NCBI GenBank assembly: GCA_903642235.1
Contig: CAHJWL010000006.1
Coordinates: 1 to 64,000, forward strand
DNA length: 64,000 bases
Source: Acidobacteriaceae bacterium
GTDB lineage: Bacteria; Acidobacteriota; Terriglobia; Terriglobales; Acidobacteriaceae
Reading direction: 5' to 3'
The notes below the pieces were generated by a model. That model was not told the origin of the DNA. It saw only the letters and a program-made list of their open reading frames with translations, and searched no databases. The translations under genes and the position numbers were made by a program. Below are positions 36,706 through 44,138 of the stretch, piece after piece (position 1 is the stretch's first letter; every line of letters starts with the position of its first letter).

Positions 36706-36734
36706 GGTTGTCATCCCGTAGGGATCTGCTTCTC
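36706..36734 (+). repeat. Hairpin repeat (family A), intergenic copy
   Basis: An exact core TCATCCCGTAGGGATCTGC flanked by GGTTG and TTCTC. It lies between the MHS transporter and the PEP-CTERM gene and is followed 16 bp later by a second repeat type. Confidence 0.92.
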
Positions 36735-36750
36735 TGCCACCACCCCCACG

Positions 36751-36795
36751 CCGTCATCTCGACCGGAGCAACGCAAAGTGGAGATCTCCGCATTC
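36751..36795 (+). repeat. Second repeat type (family B), copy 1
   Basis: The sequence starts CCGTCATCTCGACCGGAG and ends GGAGATCTCCGCAT. It closely matches 43988-44033, which also lies downstream of a family A copy. Repeats of this form (GTCATCTCGACCG followed by GGAGAGATCCCCGC) look like dispersed intergenic repeats. Confidence 0.75.
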
Positions 36796-36890
36796 CGCAG
36801 CACCCAGCCACCATCGCGCCAAACCCTCTTATTTCCGTTGACCATCTCAGCAACAGCAAGCAAACTGGTCTCATCCGCAGAGGAGACCTC

Positions 36891-37457
36891 ATGCGCCCCT
36901 ACCTGCTCGCAGCGCTTCTGGCCCTGGCCCCCGCCGCCTACGCCGACACCTTCCAGTTCACCTTCGACGGCGCCTTTCAGCCCAACTGCTGTGGCAGCAC
37001 CGGTGTCGGCCCAAACCTGACCTTTAACTTCCAGCTCTCCGGACCACCGGTGTTCTTTCTGTACGACGATCAGTACCCCGCCTACGAATACCTTGCGGTC
37101 CAGCTGAACGGTCTGCCCAGAAACCCCAAATACGACTTAATGGCCGGTTCCTACTCCGATCCCCTTGTGTCGTACTCGGCCTTCACCTTTGAAAACAACG
37201 GAGATGTCACGAGTTTCCTGGATATCTCCGCGTCTCCGATCTTAATCACTGGTCCGGACAGCGATCCCGTCTACATCCCTGGAACCTACTCGGCCTCACT
37301 CGAGCTTCACGACGGACACGCTGTCTACGACGGCACCCTCGCCGTCGCCGACCTCAGCACCCCCGGCGCCGCCACCCCCGAGCCCTCCACCTTCGCCCTT
37401 CTCGGCACCGGTCTCGCCGGCCTCACGGCCATCCTTCGCCGCAGACCCGCCCGGTAG
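36891..37457 (+). CDS. PEP-CTERM sorting-domain protein
   Basis: The protein has 188 residues. AGAGGAG lies 5 nt before the ATG at 36891. A signal peptide (LLAALLALAPAAYA) is followed by a beta-rich mature domain (DTFQFTFDGAFQPNCC). The C-terminus is a canonical PEP-CTERM tail: TPEPSTFALLGTGLAGL, a hydrophobic stretch and RRRPAR. Such proteins are cut and anchored or released by an exosortase in the membrane. No exosortase gene is visible in this window. Two adjacent Cys (NCCG) could form a disulfide. Confidence 0.87.
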   Translation: MRPYLLAALLALAPAAYADTFQFTFDGAFQPNCCGSTGVGPNLTFNFQLSGPPVFFLYDDQYPAYEYLAVQLNGLPRNPKYDLMAGSYSDPLVSYSAFTFENNGDVTSFLDISASPILITGPDSDPVYIPGTYSASLELHDGHAVYDGTLAVADLSTPGAATPEPSTFALLGTGLAGLTAILRRRPAR

Positions 37458-37463
37458 CCGCCA

Positions 37464-39098
37464 CTACATATACTCCACCCCGTACTGCACCGGGATCTGT
37501 GTAAACGCAATCCGCGTCGGCGCACTCTCCCGCGCCGGCAGCATCCCCGCAAAGTGCACCATCGTGTGCCCAAACTTCAGGTTCAGCTTGTCCATCGTCT
37601 TCGACAGGTCCGCCCGATTCCCCGGCTCCGCAAACAGCTCCGCCTGCCGCTCGCTCTCCGGAATCAGCTCCCGCAGCACCACCCCCACATAGAACGGCCG
37701 CGCAAACTCCGCCCCCTCCAGCCGCTTCTCCCAGATCCCCCGCAGCACCCCCAGCAGCGTCAGCGTATCCTGCGCACTCCGGAACCGCGCCTCCATCCCC
37801 CACCCCGTATGCTGAATCCCGCTCGTATGCTGCGCCAGCTTCCGCACCCGCCCGCCCCTGAGGCCTGTCTCTCCGGAGGCCGCGGCCCCTTGACCCGCCT
37901 CAACTCTCCCCTTGGTTGTCATCCCGTAGGGATCTGCTTCTCCACCGCGATCCCCAGCCATCGCGTCGCCCCCACCCCCTCCCTTCGCCCCTTCTGTCTT
38001 TCTGGTTGTCATCCCGTAGGGATCTGCTTCTCCACCGCCATCGCCAGCCGTCGCAAAGCCCCCACCCCCTCCCTTCGCCCCTTCCGTCTTTTTGGTTGTC
38101 ATCCCGTAGGGATCTGCTTCTCTACCCCGAACTCCCTCCGCCAACCGCCGCGCCTCCACCTGCTCCCGCGTCAGCGCATACTTGATCGTCACCCCCATCA
38201 CGCCGGCATAATACCCCTCCATCCGCAGCCGCATCCCCGCCTTGTGCAGCAGCTTGTGCGCCACCGCCCACGCCCCCTCGTCCGTCCGGTGCTCCGGCCC
38301 CATCACATGGCTGTGCCCCAGGCTCTTCTGCCCGCCCGCGCTCACCGGAGCCCCATCATCCCCTGTCATCTCCCCTCGCAGCCAGTGGTACAGCCGGTCC
38401 CCCCACACCGAGTCCCACAGCCCGTGCATCCCCTTCCGGTCTAGCGCCAAAAGTTCGGCCATCGTCCGGATCCCCTTCCCATTCAACCGCGCCTCCGTCC
38501 GCGCCCCCACTCCCGGCAGATCCCTTAGTTCCAAATGCGCAATCGCCCGCGGCAACTGGCTCGGCAAGAGCCCAATCAGCCCGTCCGGCTTCTGCATATC
38601 ACTCGCAATCTTCGCCAGGTACCGGTTCGGCGCCATCCCGATCGAGCACCGCAGCGTCCGCCCCACATCCTCCCGGATCGCCTGCTTGACGGCAAGCGCA
38701 ATCGCCCGCGCCCGCGGCGGCTCCTGCTCCCGACCCACCAGCTGGCACACCATCTCGTCAATCGATGGCGTATGCGCCACCGGACAGCACCGCTCCACCG
38801 CCGCCGCGATCTTGTGCGAGAACTCCGCGTACACCGTGTGCGACCCGTTCACCAGCACAATCTCGGGACACAGCGCCCGCGCCTCCCCCACCTTCGTCCC
38901 CGTCCGGATCCCCAGCGCCTTCGCCTCATAGCTCGCCGCAATGATCGTCCCGGTATCGGCCATGGTCCCCACCACCGCCGTAGCCCGCCCCCGATACTCC
39001 GGGTGCAGCTCCTGCTCCACCGACGCAAAAAAGCTGTTCAGGTCGATATGCAGAAACCCAAACCGGTCCCGCCCGTCCACTCCCAGCGCACCACTCAT
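37464..39098 (-). CDS. dinB: DNA polymerase IV (Y-family) carrying an in-frame repeat insert
   Basis: The protein has 544 residues; typical DinB is about 350-420. The N-terminal palm has FLHIDLNSFFASVEQ with the first catalytic Asp (about residue 19), SIDEM with the Asp-Glu pair, the steric Tyr region (AASYEAKALGI) and an HhH region (LRDLPGVGARTEARL). The little-finger domain is interrupted: after YALTREQVEARRLAEG comes a stretch of about 75 residues with EADPYGMTT three times, then KLAQHTSGIQHTGWGMEAR. By family it performs error-prone translesion synthesis. Whether the enlarged little finger is active is unknown. It starts 79 bp downstream of the end of the GT-C gene. Confidence 0.88.
   Translation of the reverse strand: MSGALGVDGRDRFGFLHIDLNSFFASVEQELHPEYRGRATAVVGTMADTGTIIAASYEAKALGIRTGTKVGEARALCPEIVLVNGSHTVYAEFSHKIAAAVERCCPVAHTPSIDEMVCQLVGREQEPPRARAIALAVKQAIREDVGRTLRCSIGMAPNRYLAKIASDMQKPDGLIGLLPSQLPRAIAHLELRDLPGVGARTEARLNGKGIRTMAELLALDRKGMHGLWDSVWGDRLYHWLRGEMTGDDGAPVSAGGQKSLGHSHVMGPEHRTDEGAWAVAHKLLHKAGMRLRMEGYYAGVMGVTIKYALTREQVEARRLAEGVRGREADPYGMTTKKTEGAKGGGGGFATAGDGGGEADPYGMTTRKTEGAKGGGGGDAMAGDRGGEADPYGMTTKGRVEAGQGAAASGETGLRGGRVRKLAQHTSGIQHTGWGMEARFRSAQDTLTLLGVLRGIWEKRLEGAEFARPFYVGVVLRELIPESERQAELFAEPGNRADLSKTMDKLNLKFGHTMVHFAGMLPARESAPTRIAFTQIPVQYGVEYM
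37914..38127 (+). repeat. 90-bp tandem repeat with three family A hairpins inside dinB
   Basis: Copies of the family A repeat start at 37914, 38004 and 38094, exactly 90 bp apart, with intervening sequence also repeated (CCCCCACCCCCTCCC followed by TTCGCCCCTT). Two full 90-bp units and a third partial one are present. Ninety bp is 30 codons, so the dinB frame is kept and each copy reads EADPYGMTT on the minus strand. The family A copies keep the plus orientation seen elsewhere. Confidence 0.93.
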
Positions 39099-39177
39099 AG
39101 CTCTTAAAGCCTACCGCACCTTCGCTTTGTGTTCACTCTTGCGACAGGCAATTGCTGCAGAGACGGCTGCCCCAGAC

Positions 39178-40839
39178 TCATCTGGAAACGGGCTCAAGGC
39201 GGTAAAACGTCAGCCCGTGCTCCGGATCCCTGGCGATTCGTCGCAACTGGAAATCATGGAACTCAAGGGCACTGATCTCATTAAAATTCAGTCCCTTGGT
39301 CCAGTCCGACGCTGCCAGATAGTGATCTAGCTCAGCGGCATAGCTGTCCGCTGCAATCACTAAACTGATTCGTCTTCGGCTCATCAATGCGAAGAAGGAA
39401 TGGGTACGACATGCATTAGTCGCTTCAGGATCTAACGCGAGACCGAAACCCGCGGTACTTGGAAGGCCGATGCCGAACCCAAGACCACCGTCATCAAACT
39501 CTAGAAATCTGTCATACCCCGCCGTCAGAATCGTTTGTCGAATCAAGCGGCCATCGCGAATAATTCGAAACAAATTAAGAGTGGAATAGTAGTTCTTATA
39601 ACTAACAAAGATATTGAATGTAAACAGAACGCACAAGACATATCCGATCGATGCCGTCCAGGAAACCCAACCTTTTACTTCTTGTAAAACTGCTCCATTT
39701 ACTTTTGTAAGTGCTTCATCGACCCATAGGGCAAGTACCACATTCGTGATGGCGAACGAGACAACGTAGTACCACTCTCCCTGATTGAAGGATTGGACGA
39801 AGGCGAAGTTGTAAGCCGCTTTGAGAAGCACACCCAGGCACAACGTCTGCATTAGAGTACGTTCCGGCGAGATATTGTAACGCCTTCGTCGAAAAAGCTC
39901 GATACCGCAGATCAGGGCGGGAACTACCATCTGGACGATACGTACGTGAAGTGCCGCAAAGCCAAAGAACATTTGCCCGTCATCTAGCATCAGAGGCTTA
40001 TCGCCGCTTAGTACAGGCAAGAATTGCTTCAGCAGGTACTTGACGTTCTGAGTGAAAGCCAGCCCCGCTTTTATGGCTCCACTTGTAGGAAGAAAGACTC
40101 CTACCGTATGGCGATTATAGACAAGATAAAGCAACACCAGTGCGACAGCAGGTAGACATCGAGCGATGAGCCGCTTGCTGGAGGGGTGTTCAAGAAAAAC
40201 AGCCGAGATTCCGAACGCAACGAGAAGAAAGATCTCATCGAGACGGGCCAAAACTCCCAGACCTAGAATAGTGGAGAAGATCACGTCTCTGGAAAGTGAG
40301 GCCCGGGTTGGCCAGGCGAGTAGGCTGGCAGAACCAGTTAGGGCGAGTGCTAATCCACTCTCCATTCCATTAAGAAAAGACCAGCTGGTCAGAGTCGGAA
40401 TAGCCGGGGCTATCAGAAACCAGACGTATCCCGGTGCAACCACCCCAAGTGCAAGCCAGGGACGACGGAGAAAACGGGAAGCTAGAACCGCAAAGACAGA
40501 ACCTCCGGCTGCCACAAGAAACAGATCGACACAATAGATTACGAGCAGATCGTGTGCGGAACTCGTGAGGTGCAGCAGGCCCGTGTGGTAACAAAGGGAA
40601 AGAACATACTCCCAGAGAGGATGAAAACCATTGGTCTGGTAAATGCCGTCAAAGCTGAAGCCAGACATCCCTCTGGAATTTCTAGCAATATCCGGATAGT
40701 AAAATGCGTCACCGGCGAACAAAACGATGGGAGCGGCGGTAGGATAGCGCAGTACGTAGAGCAGAAGAGGAAGAGCAGACGCTAGGAACGTAGCCGCAGC
40801 AATCTTCATCTCTATACATCCGTTAAAGCGTTTGATCAT
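39178..40839 (-). CDS. GT-C/ArnT-like multi-pass membrane protein, AT-richer than neighbours
   Basis: The protein has about 553 residues and around ten membrane helices. Near the N-terminus it has LFAGDAFYYPDIARNSRGMS and TNGFHPLWEYVLSL, matching the acidic first-loop motif of GT-C glycosyltransferases and the DDSYIHQ protein at 5.2 kb. The start is uncertain: ATG at 40839, ATG at 40809, or GTG at 40884. Codon use is clearly less GC-biased than that of adjacent genes, with A/T-ending codons common, suggesting recent transfer or a different selection history. No EPS genes adjoin it; substrate unknown. Confidence 0.7.
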   Translation of the reverse strand: MIKRFNGCIEMKIAAATFLASALPLLLYVLRYPTAAPIVLFAGDAFYYPDIARNSRGMSGFSFDGIYQTNGFHPLWEYVLSLCYHTGLLHLTSSAHDLLVIYCVDLFLVAAGGSVFAVLASRFLRRPWLALGVVAPGYVWFLIAPAIPTLTSWSFLNGMESGLALALTGSASLLAWPTRASLSRDVIFSTILGLGVLARLDEIFLLVAFGISAVFLEHPSSKRLIARCLPAVALVLLYLVYNRHTVGVFLPTSGAIKAGLAFTQNVKYLLKQFLPVLSGDKPLMLDDGQMFFGFAALHVRIVQMVVPALICGIELFRRRRYNISPERTLMQTLCLGVLLKAAYNFAFVQSFNQGEWYYVVSFAITNVVLALWVDEALTKVNGAVLQEVKGWVSWTASIGYVLCVLFTFNIFVSYKNYYSTLNLFRIIRDGRLIRQTILTAGYDRFLEFDDGGLGFGIGLPSTAGFGLALDPEATNACRTHSFFALMSRRRISLVIAADSYAAELDHYLAASDWTKGLNFNEISALEFHDFQLRRIARDPEHGLTFYRLEPVSR

Positions 40840-41072
40840 GCTGGCGAGCTCTAGTGGAGTATGGCACGGAAACTGGTCATCCACTCGCTAAGACAAAGCA
40901 ATGAACGCGCAGACCAGCGAGAAGTCGAGATGATCTGGGACATCTACAACTTCACCAGAATCGCGATGAAGGAGAATGCGGTCTGCACCAGAAGAGCCGG
41001 AACGAGCTCCACATCTCTAAGATCAGTCTCCTTAGGCTGGTGACCCCCTTCCCCAGACGCAAACTCCGTGGT

Positions 41073-41109
41073 GCCCCACCCTCCGCAGCCTTACCGCGAA
41101 GGGTGGGGC
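41073..41109 (-). terminator. Hairpin terminator after PEGA remnant
   Basis: GCCCCACCCT and AGGGTGGGGC pair perfectly (10 bp) around a 17-nt loop, downstream of the PEGA-domain remnant on the minus strand. Confidence 0.5.
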
Positions 41110-41147
41110 GTAGCAGCCGGAGCACCATTTCCTCGTTAGCCGCCCAC

Positions 41148-41288
41148 CTACCTCGCCGCCACCACCTTCTCCATCTCCGCACTCACCCGCACCCCACTCC
41201 CCGACACGTTCATCGTCCGGCTCCAGTCCGCATACCCCTTCGTCTTCACCACGATCGTGTGCTGCCCCGGCGCCACCAACAGCCGCCC
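41148..41288 (-). pseudogene. PEGA-domain gene remnant
   Basis: The last 45 or so residues of a minus-strand frame read RLLVAPGQHTIVVKTKGYAD, then WSRTMNVSGSGVRV, and end with a stop; this matches the end of PEGA domains (pattern GxHxIxVxxxGY). Upstream, the sequence loses any recognisable protein content within a few codons, so only the 3' end of the gene appears to survive. PEGA domains usually bind surface layers or occur in envelope and kinase proteins. The remaining bases of the 40.84-41.55 kb interval, apart from two hairpins, hold nothing I recognise. Confidence 0.6.
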
Positions 41289-41516
41289 TCGTCCTACGCA
41301 GGCATACCTTTCCCTCACGCTACCGCCTTGGCGCACTCTCCCAAATCCGCTTTTATAATCACAGCGGGAGTGATAACGGAACGCCGAGTCACCCAGCCCC
41401 GCGTCGCCGTCCTCCCCAGGCTTGAACCTGCCTCCCACCACAACTTACGGCAGCGTGACGATCACCGGGGATACAGACCTATCTGTTTCGTTTTGAATAT
41501 TTTGCATCAAAAATGC

Positions 41517-41549
41517 GGGGAGGGTAGGGGTATCCGCCCCACCCTCCCC
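41517..41549 (-). terminator. Rho-independent terminator of the ester cyclase gene
   Basis: GGGGAGGGTAGGGG and CCCCACCCTCCCC form a 13-bp GC stem with one bulged base around TATCCG; on the minus strand it is followed by GCATTTTTG. It lies 8 bp after the ester cyclase stop. Confidence 0.75.
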
Positions 41550-41557
41550 GTCCATCC

Positions 41558-42019
41558 CTATACCGTCGCCCCCGAGATAGCCGGCGGCTCGTTCATCGTC
41601 GAAGTCGGCTTCGTCGCGCCGATCTGTTGCAGAATGCCCAACTCATCCGAGCTGCCCCAGCGCTCTTTGATCTTCGCGTCCGAGTCAAACTTCGCAATCT
41701 GCATCCCGCGTGCCTTGATCGTCTTGCCCGTCGCCGGAATCCCCTGGAACGGCCCTCTCTGCGTTCCCGTCACGGTGTAGGCGATCGCGACATTGTCCTC
41801 ATCGGCCACCATGTGCTCGACCGCGATCTTCAGGTCCGGAAACGCCGTCCGAAACGCGGTGAAAAACTTGATAAAGCCCTCAGGTCCCTTCCCCTGATCG
41901 GGCGCCGGATCATGATCGACGACCCCCGCTGCAAAGATGTCGTGGAACTCCTCAAGCGTGCCTTTGTTGATGGCCTCACCCATCCGCTTCGCCGTTGCGA
42001 TATTCGCTTCTTGACTCAT
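41558..42019 (-). CDS. SnoaL-like ester cyclase family protein
   Basis: The protein has 153 residues. The ATG at 42019 follows GAGGAG with 9 nt spacing; the longer frame upstream is not supported. The order ATAKRMGEAINKGTLEEFHD, then GVVDHDPAPDQGKGPEGFIK, FRTAFPDLKIAVEHMVADED and GIPATGKTIKARGMQIAKF is typical of the SnoaL-like NTF2-fold family annotated as ester cyclase. True SnoaL acts in polyketide cyclisation, but most bacterial relatives have no known substrate. It appears monocistronic and ends at a strong terminator. Confidence 0.85.
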   Translation of the reverse strand: MSQEANIATAKRMGEAINKGTLEEFHDIFAAGVVDHDPAPDQGKGPEGFIKFFTAFRTAFPDLKIAVEHMVADEDNVAIAYTVTGTQRGPFQGIPATGKTIKARGMQIAKFDSDAKIKERWGSSDELGILQQIGATKPTSTMNEPPAISGATV

Positions 42020-42197
42020 GGTGATTGTCTCCTCGTACGGTCTGATGCACCTCCACGGACCTGCGTCTCCAGCCCACCGTCTGGAGCGCCGCACCCACTC
42101 CCCGCCACATTCCTCATCCAACTTCCGTCCGCATACCCTGCCTGCCGCCCGTAGACAAGCGTTCCGCGCGCAGGGCTTAAGCTGAGAGGGGACACCC

Positions 42198-43658
42198 ATG
42201 CCTGACTCCCGCCGCCGTCTCGCCTCCGATCTCGGCTGCATCCTCGATTGCGACCTCGCCACCGGCCTCGCCAGCACAGGCCAGCCCGCCACCGACAACA
42301 CCGCCGTCCTCAACGCCTTTCTCGCCACCGCCTCCGCCGCCACCCCCATTACTCTCATCCTCGATGGCGCCACGCTCACCACCGGCCTGCGGATCAACGG
42401 CGGCCACACAACTATCGAGGGCATCGGCCCGGACTCCGGCCTCTTCCTCAAATCCGGCTCGAACTCCCACGCCATACGCAACTACATCCCCATGCAGGGC
42501 GACCCCGGCCTCGGCTTCACCGCCCCTCCCCGCAACAACTCCGGCATCGTCCTGCGTAACTTCCGCCTCAACGGCAACCGCGGCGACGGCCGCTCCGGCA
42601 ACTCCAATCGCGGCATCACCTACGACAACTCCAGCCAGATCATGCTCTACGGCATCTCCCTTCTCCACGCCACCGGCATCTGGCTGGAAGACCTCATCGT
42701 CCATGACAGCACCACCTATGCCGCCAGCCTGAGCAACTGCGCCGCCGTCGTCTGCCGCAATCTTCGCGTCGAGGCCCCCAGCAGCGACCGCAACACCGAC
42801 GGCATCCACTTCAACGGTCCCGCCTCCGACATCCAGATCTCCAACTGCTACTTCCAAACCGGCGACGACGCCATTGCTCTCAACGCACCCGAGGGCTTCG
42901 GCGGCCCCATCTCCCGCGTCACCATCGCCAACTGCCTCTTCGACCGCGCCGCCACATGCCTCCGCATCTACGGCTGCACTGACCCGAAGCTGCCCTACCC
43001 CGTCAGCAACGTGGTCTTCGGCAACTGCACCGGCTCCCTCACCAACACACCTTTCATGCTCGGCTTCGAGCGCCCGGCCGTCATCGACAACCTGCAGGGC
43101 TTCCAGACCGGCAACTGCTCCTTCCAGGCCAACTACTGGGCCACCATCAACGAGAGCTGCGGCACCCTCAACTTCCAGGCCAACACCTGGGACTCGCCCA
43201 CCCACCCCGGCTTCTTTCTCTGGATCCCCCTCCCCGTCACCGTCTCCTCCATCACGGTCGCCAACTGCCGCATCGCGCGCACTACCCGCGGCAACGCCCC
43301 CGCCTCCATGCTCCATGCCGCAAACGCCGCGCGCGGCTCCGTCATCCGCAAGCTCTCGATCGAGGGCTTCGCAATCGACCACGAGGCCGGCCAGGGCTTC
43401 CCGCCCATTCCCTTCCTCCTCGACACCTCAAATGTCACCATCGAGCACCTCTACATCGGCTCGCTCGACCCCGCCAACATCGCCGCCCTCGTCAAACCCT
43501 CGCTCGACTTCCGCGGCGTCCACGAGATCAGCGGCCCCGGCGTCCTCGCCACCGGCTTTCCGATACCCGACAACCTCATGGCAGACAACACCCCCTACAT
43601 CAGCTTCGGTTCCGGCAATCCCACCATCAAACTCCACGGCAAGGTCAAAAAGCTGTAG
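42198..43658 (+). CDS. Right-handed parallel beta-helix protein, GH28/pectate-lyase-like
   Basis: The protein has 486 residues. It starts with the segment typical of the pectate-lyase superfamily (TDNTAVLNAFLATASAAT), then beta-helix coils rich in Asn. NTDGIHFNG and GDDAIALNAPEG resemble the NTD and DD active-site segments of GH28 polygalacturonases, so a glycan-degrading role is possible. No signal peptide is visible, and residues 1-40 (MPDSRRRLASDLGCIL) lack a hydrophobic core, so its location is unclear; an upstream start is not evident. It is divergent from the ester cyclase. Confidence 0.78.
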   Translation: MPDSRRRLASDLGCILDCDLATGLASTGQPATDNTAVLNAFLATASAATPITLILDGATLTTGLRINGGHTTIEGIGPDSGLFLKSGSNSHAIRNYIPMQGDPGLGFTAPPRNNSGIVLRNFRLNGNRGDGRSGNSNRGITYDNSSQIMLYGISLLHATGIWLEDLIVHDSTTYAASLSNCAAVVCRNLRVEAPSSDRNTDGIHFNGPASDIQISNCYFQTGDDAIALNAPEGFGGPISRVTIANCLFDRAATCLRIYGCTDPKLPYPVSNVVFGNCTGSLTNTPFMLGFERPAVIDNLQGFQTGNCSFQANYWATINESCGTLNFQANTWDSPTHPGFFLWIPLPVTVSSITVANCRIARTTRGNAPASMLHAANAARGSVIRKLSIEGFAIDHEAGQGFPPIPFLLDTSNVTIEHLYIGSLDPANIAALVKPSLDFRGVHEISGPGVLATGFPIPDNLMADNTPYISFGSGNPTIKLHGKVKKL

Positions 43659-43689
43659 CGCGGCCCATCCGACTTACTCCATCTTCCAC

Positions 43690-43860
43690 CTGATTCACCC
43701 GCCCTCAGCTCACCCGCCCCAGCTCCCGCTCCCTTCAGCTCACGCTACCCACAACTCACCCACCCAAGCTCACCCTCCCTTCCGCTCACGCCATCCTCAA
43801 CTCACCCACCCTCAACTCACCCACCCAAACACCCGCTCCCTTCCGCTCACCCACAAAGCC
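43690..43860. repeat. Short tandem repeats of CTCACCC-type units
   Basis: Units such as CAGCTCACCC, CAACTCACCCACC and CTCCCTTCCGCTCACGC recur imperfectly. The array lies in the 480-bp gap between the beta-helix gene and the large BNR gene, and ends just before a family A hairpin copy. Confidence 0.7.
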
Positions 43861-43884
43861 GCTGTCTCTCATCATTGCCTTTTT

Positions 43885-43913
43885 AGTTGTCATCCCGTAG
43901 GGATCTGCTTCTC
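43885..43913 (+). repeat. Hairpin repeat (family A), intergenic copy
   Basis: The exact core TCATCCCGTAGGGATCTGC flanked by AGTTG and TTCTC, in the gap before the BNR/anchor-D gene. Confidence 0.92.
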
Positions 43914-43987
43914 TGCAAGCCGCAGCCCTCAACAACTCAAGCAACGCGCCACAGCAGAAAAATCACCTCCGAACAACACAACAGAAG

Positions 43988-44033
43988 CCGTCCTCTCGAC
44001 CGAAGGCGAGCGCAGCGGAGAGATCCCCGCATA
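43988..44033 (+). repeat. Second repeat type (family B), copy 2
   Basis: The sequence starts CCGTCCTCTCGACCGAAG and ends GGAGAGATCCCCGCATA, matching 36751-36795. It lies 75 bp downstream of a family A copy, in the same orientation. Confidence 0.75.
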
Positions 44034-44138
44034 CACTCCTCGCCACACGAGCCGGCGTTCTACCACCTCAGCGGGATACCGCCCCCCATCCGCAACCCCC
44101 ACACTCAAGCCTGCAGTTAACCATCCGTCTGCCCGTCT

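Noticed and set aside
37914..38127. CRISPR array
   Set aside because: The repeats are regularly spaced, but the spacers between them are themselves near-identical, so this is a tandem duplication, and it is inside an open dinB frame.
42177..43382. Minus-strand frame of 401 codons
   Set aside because: It is the shadow of the beta-helix gene; the product is nearly all Gly, Ala, Val, Asp and Glu.
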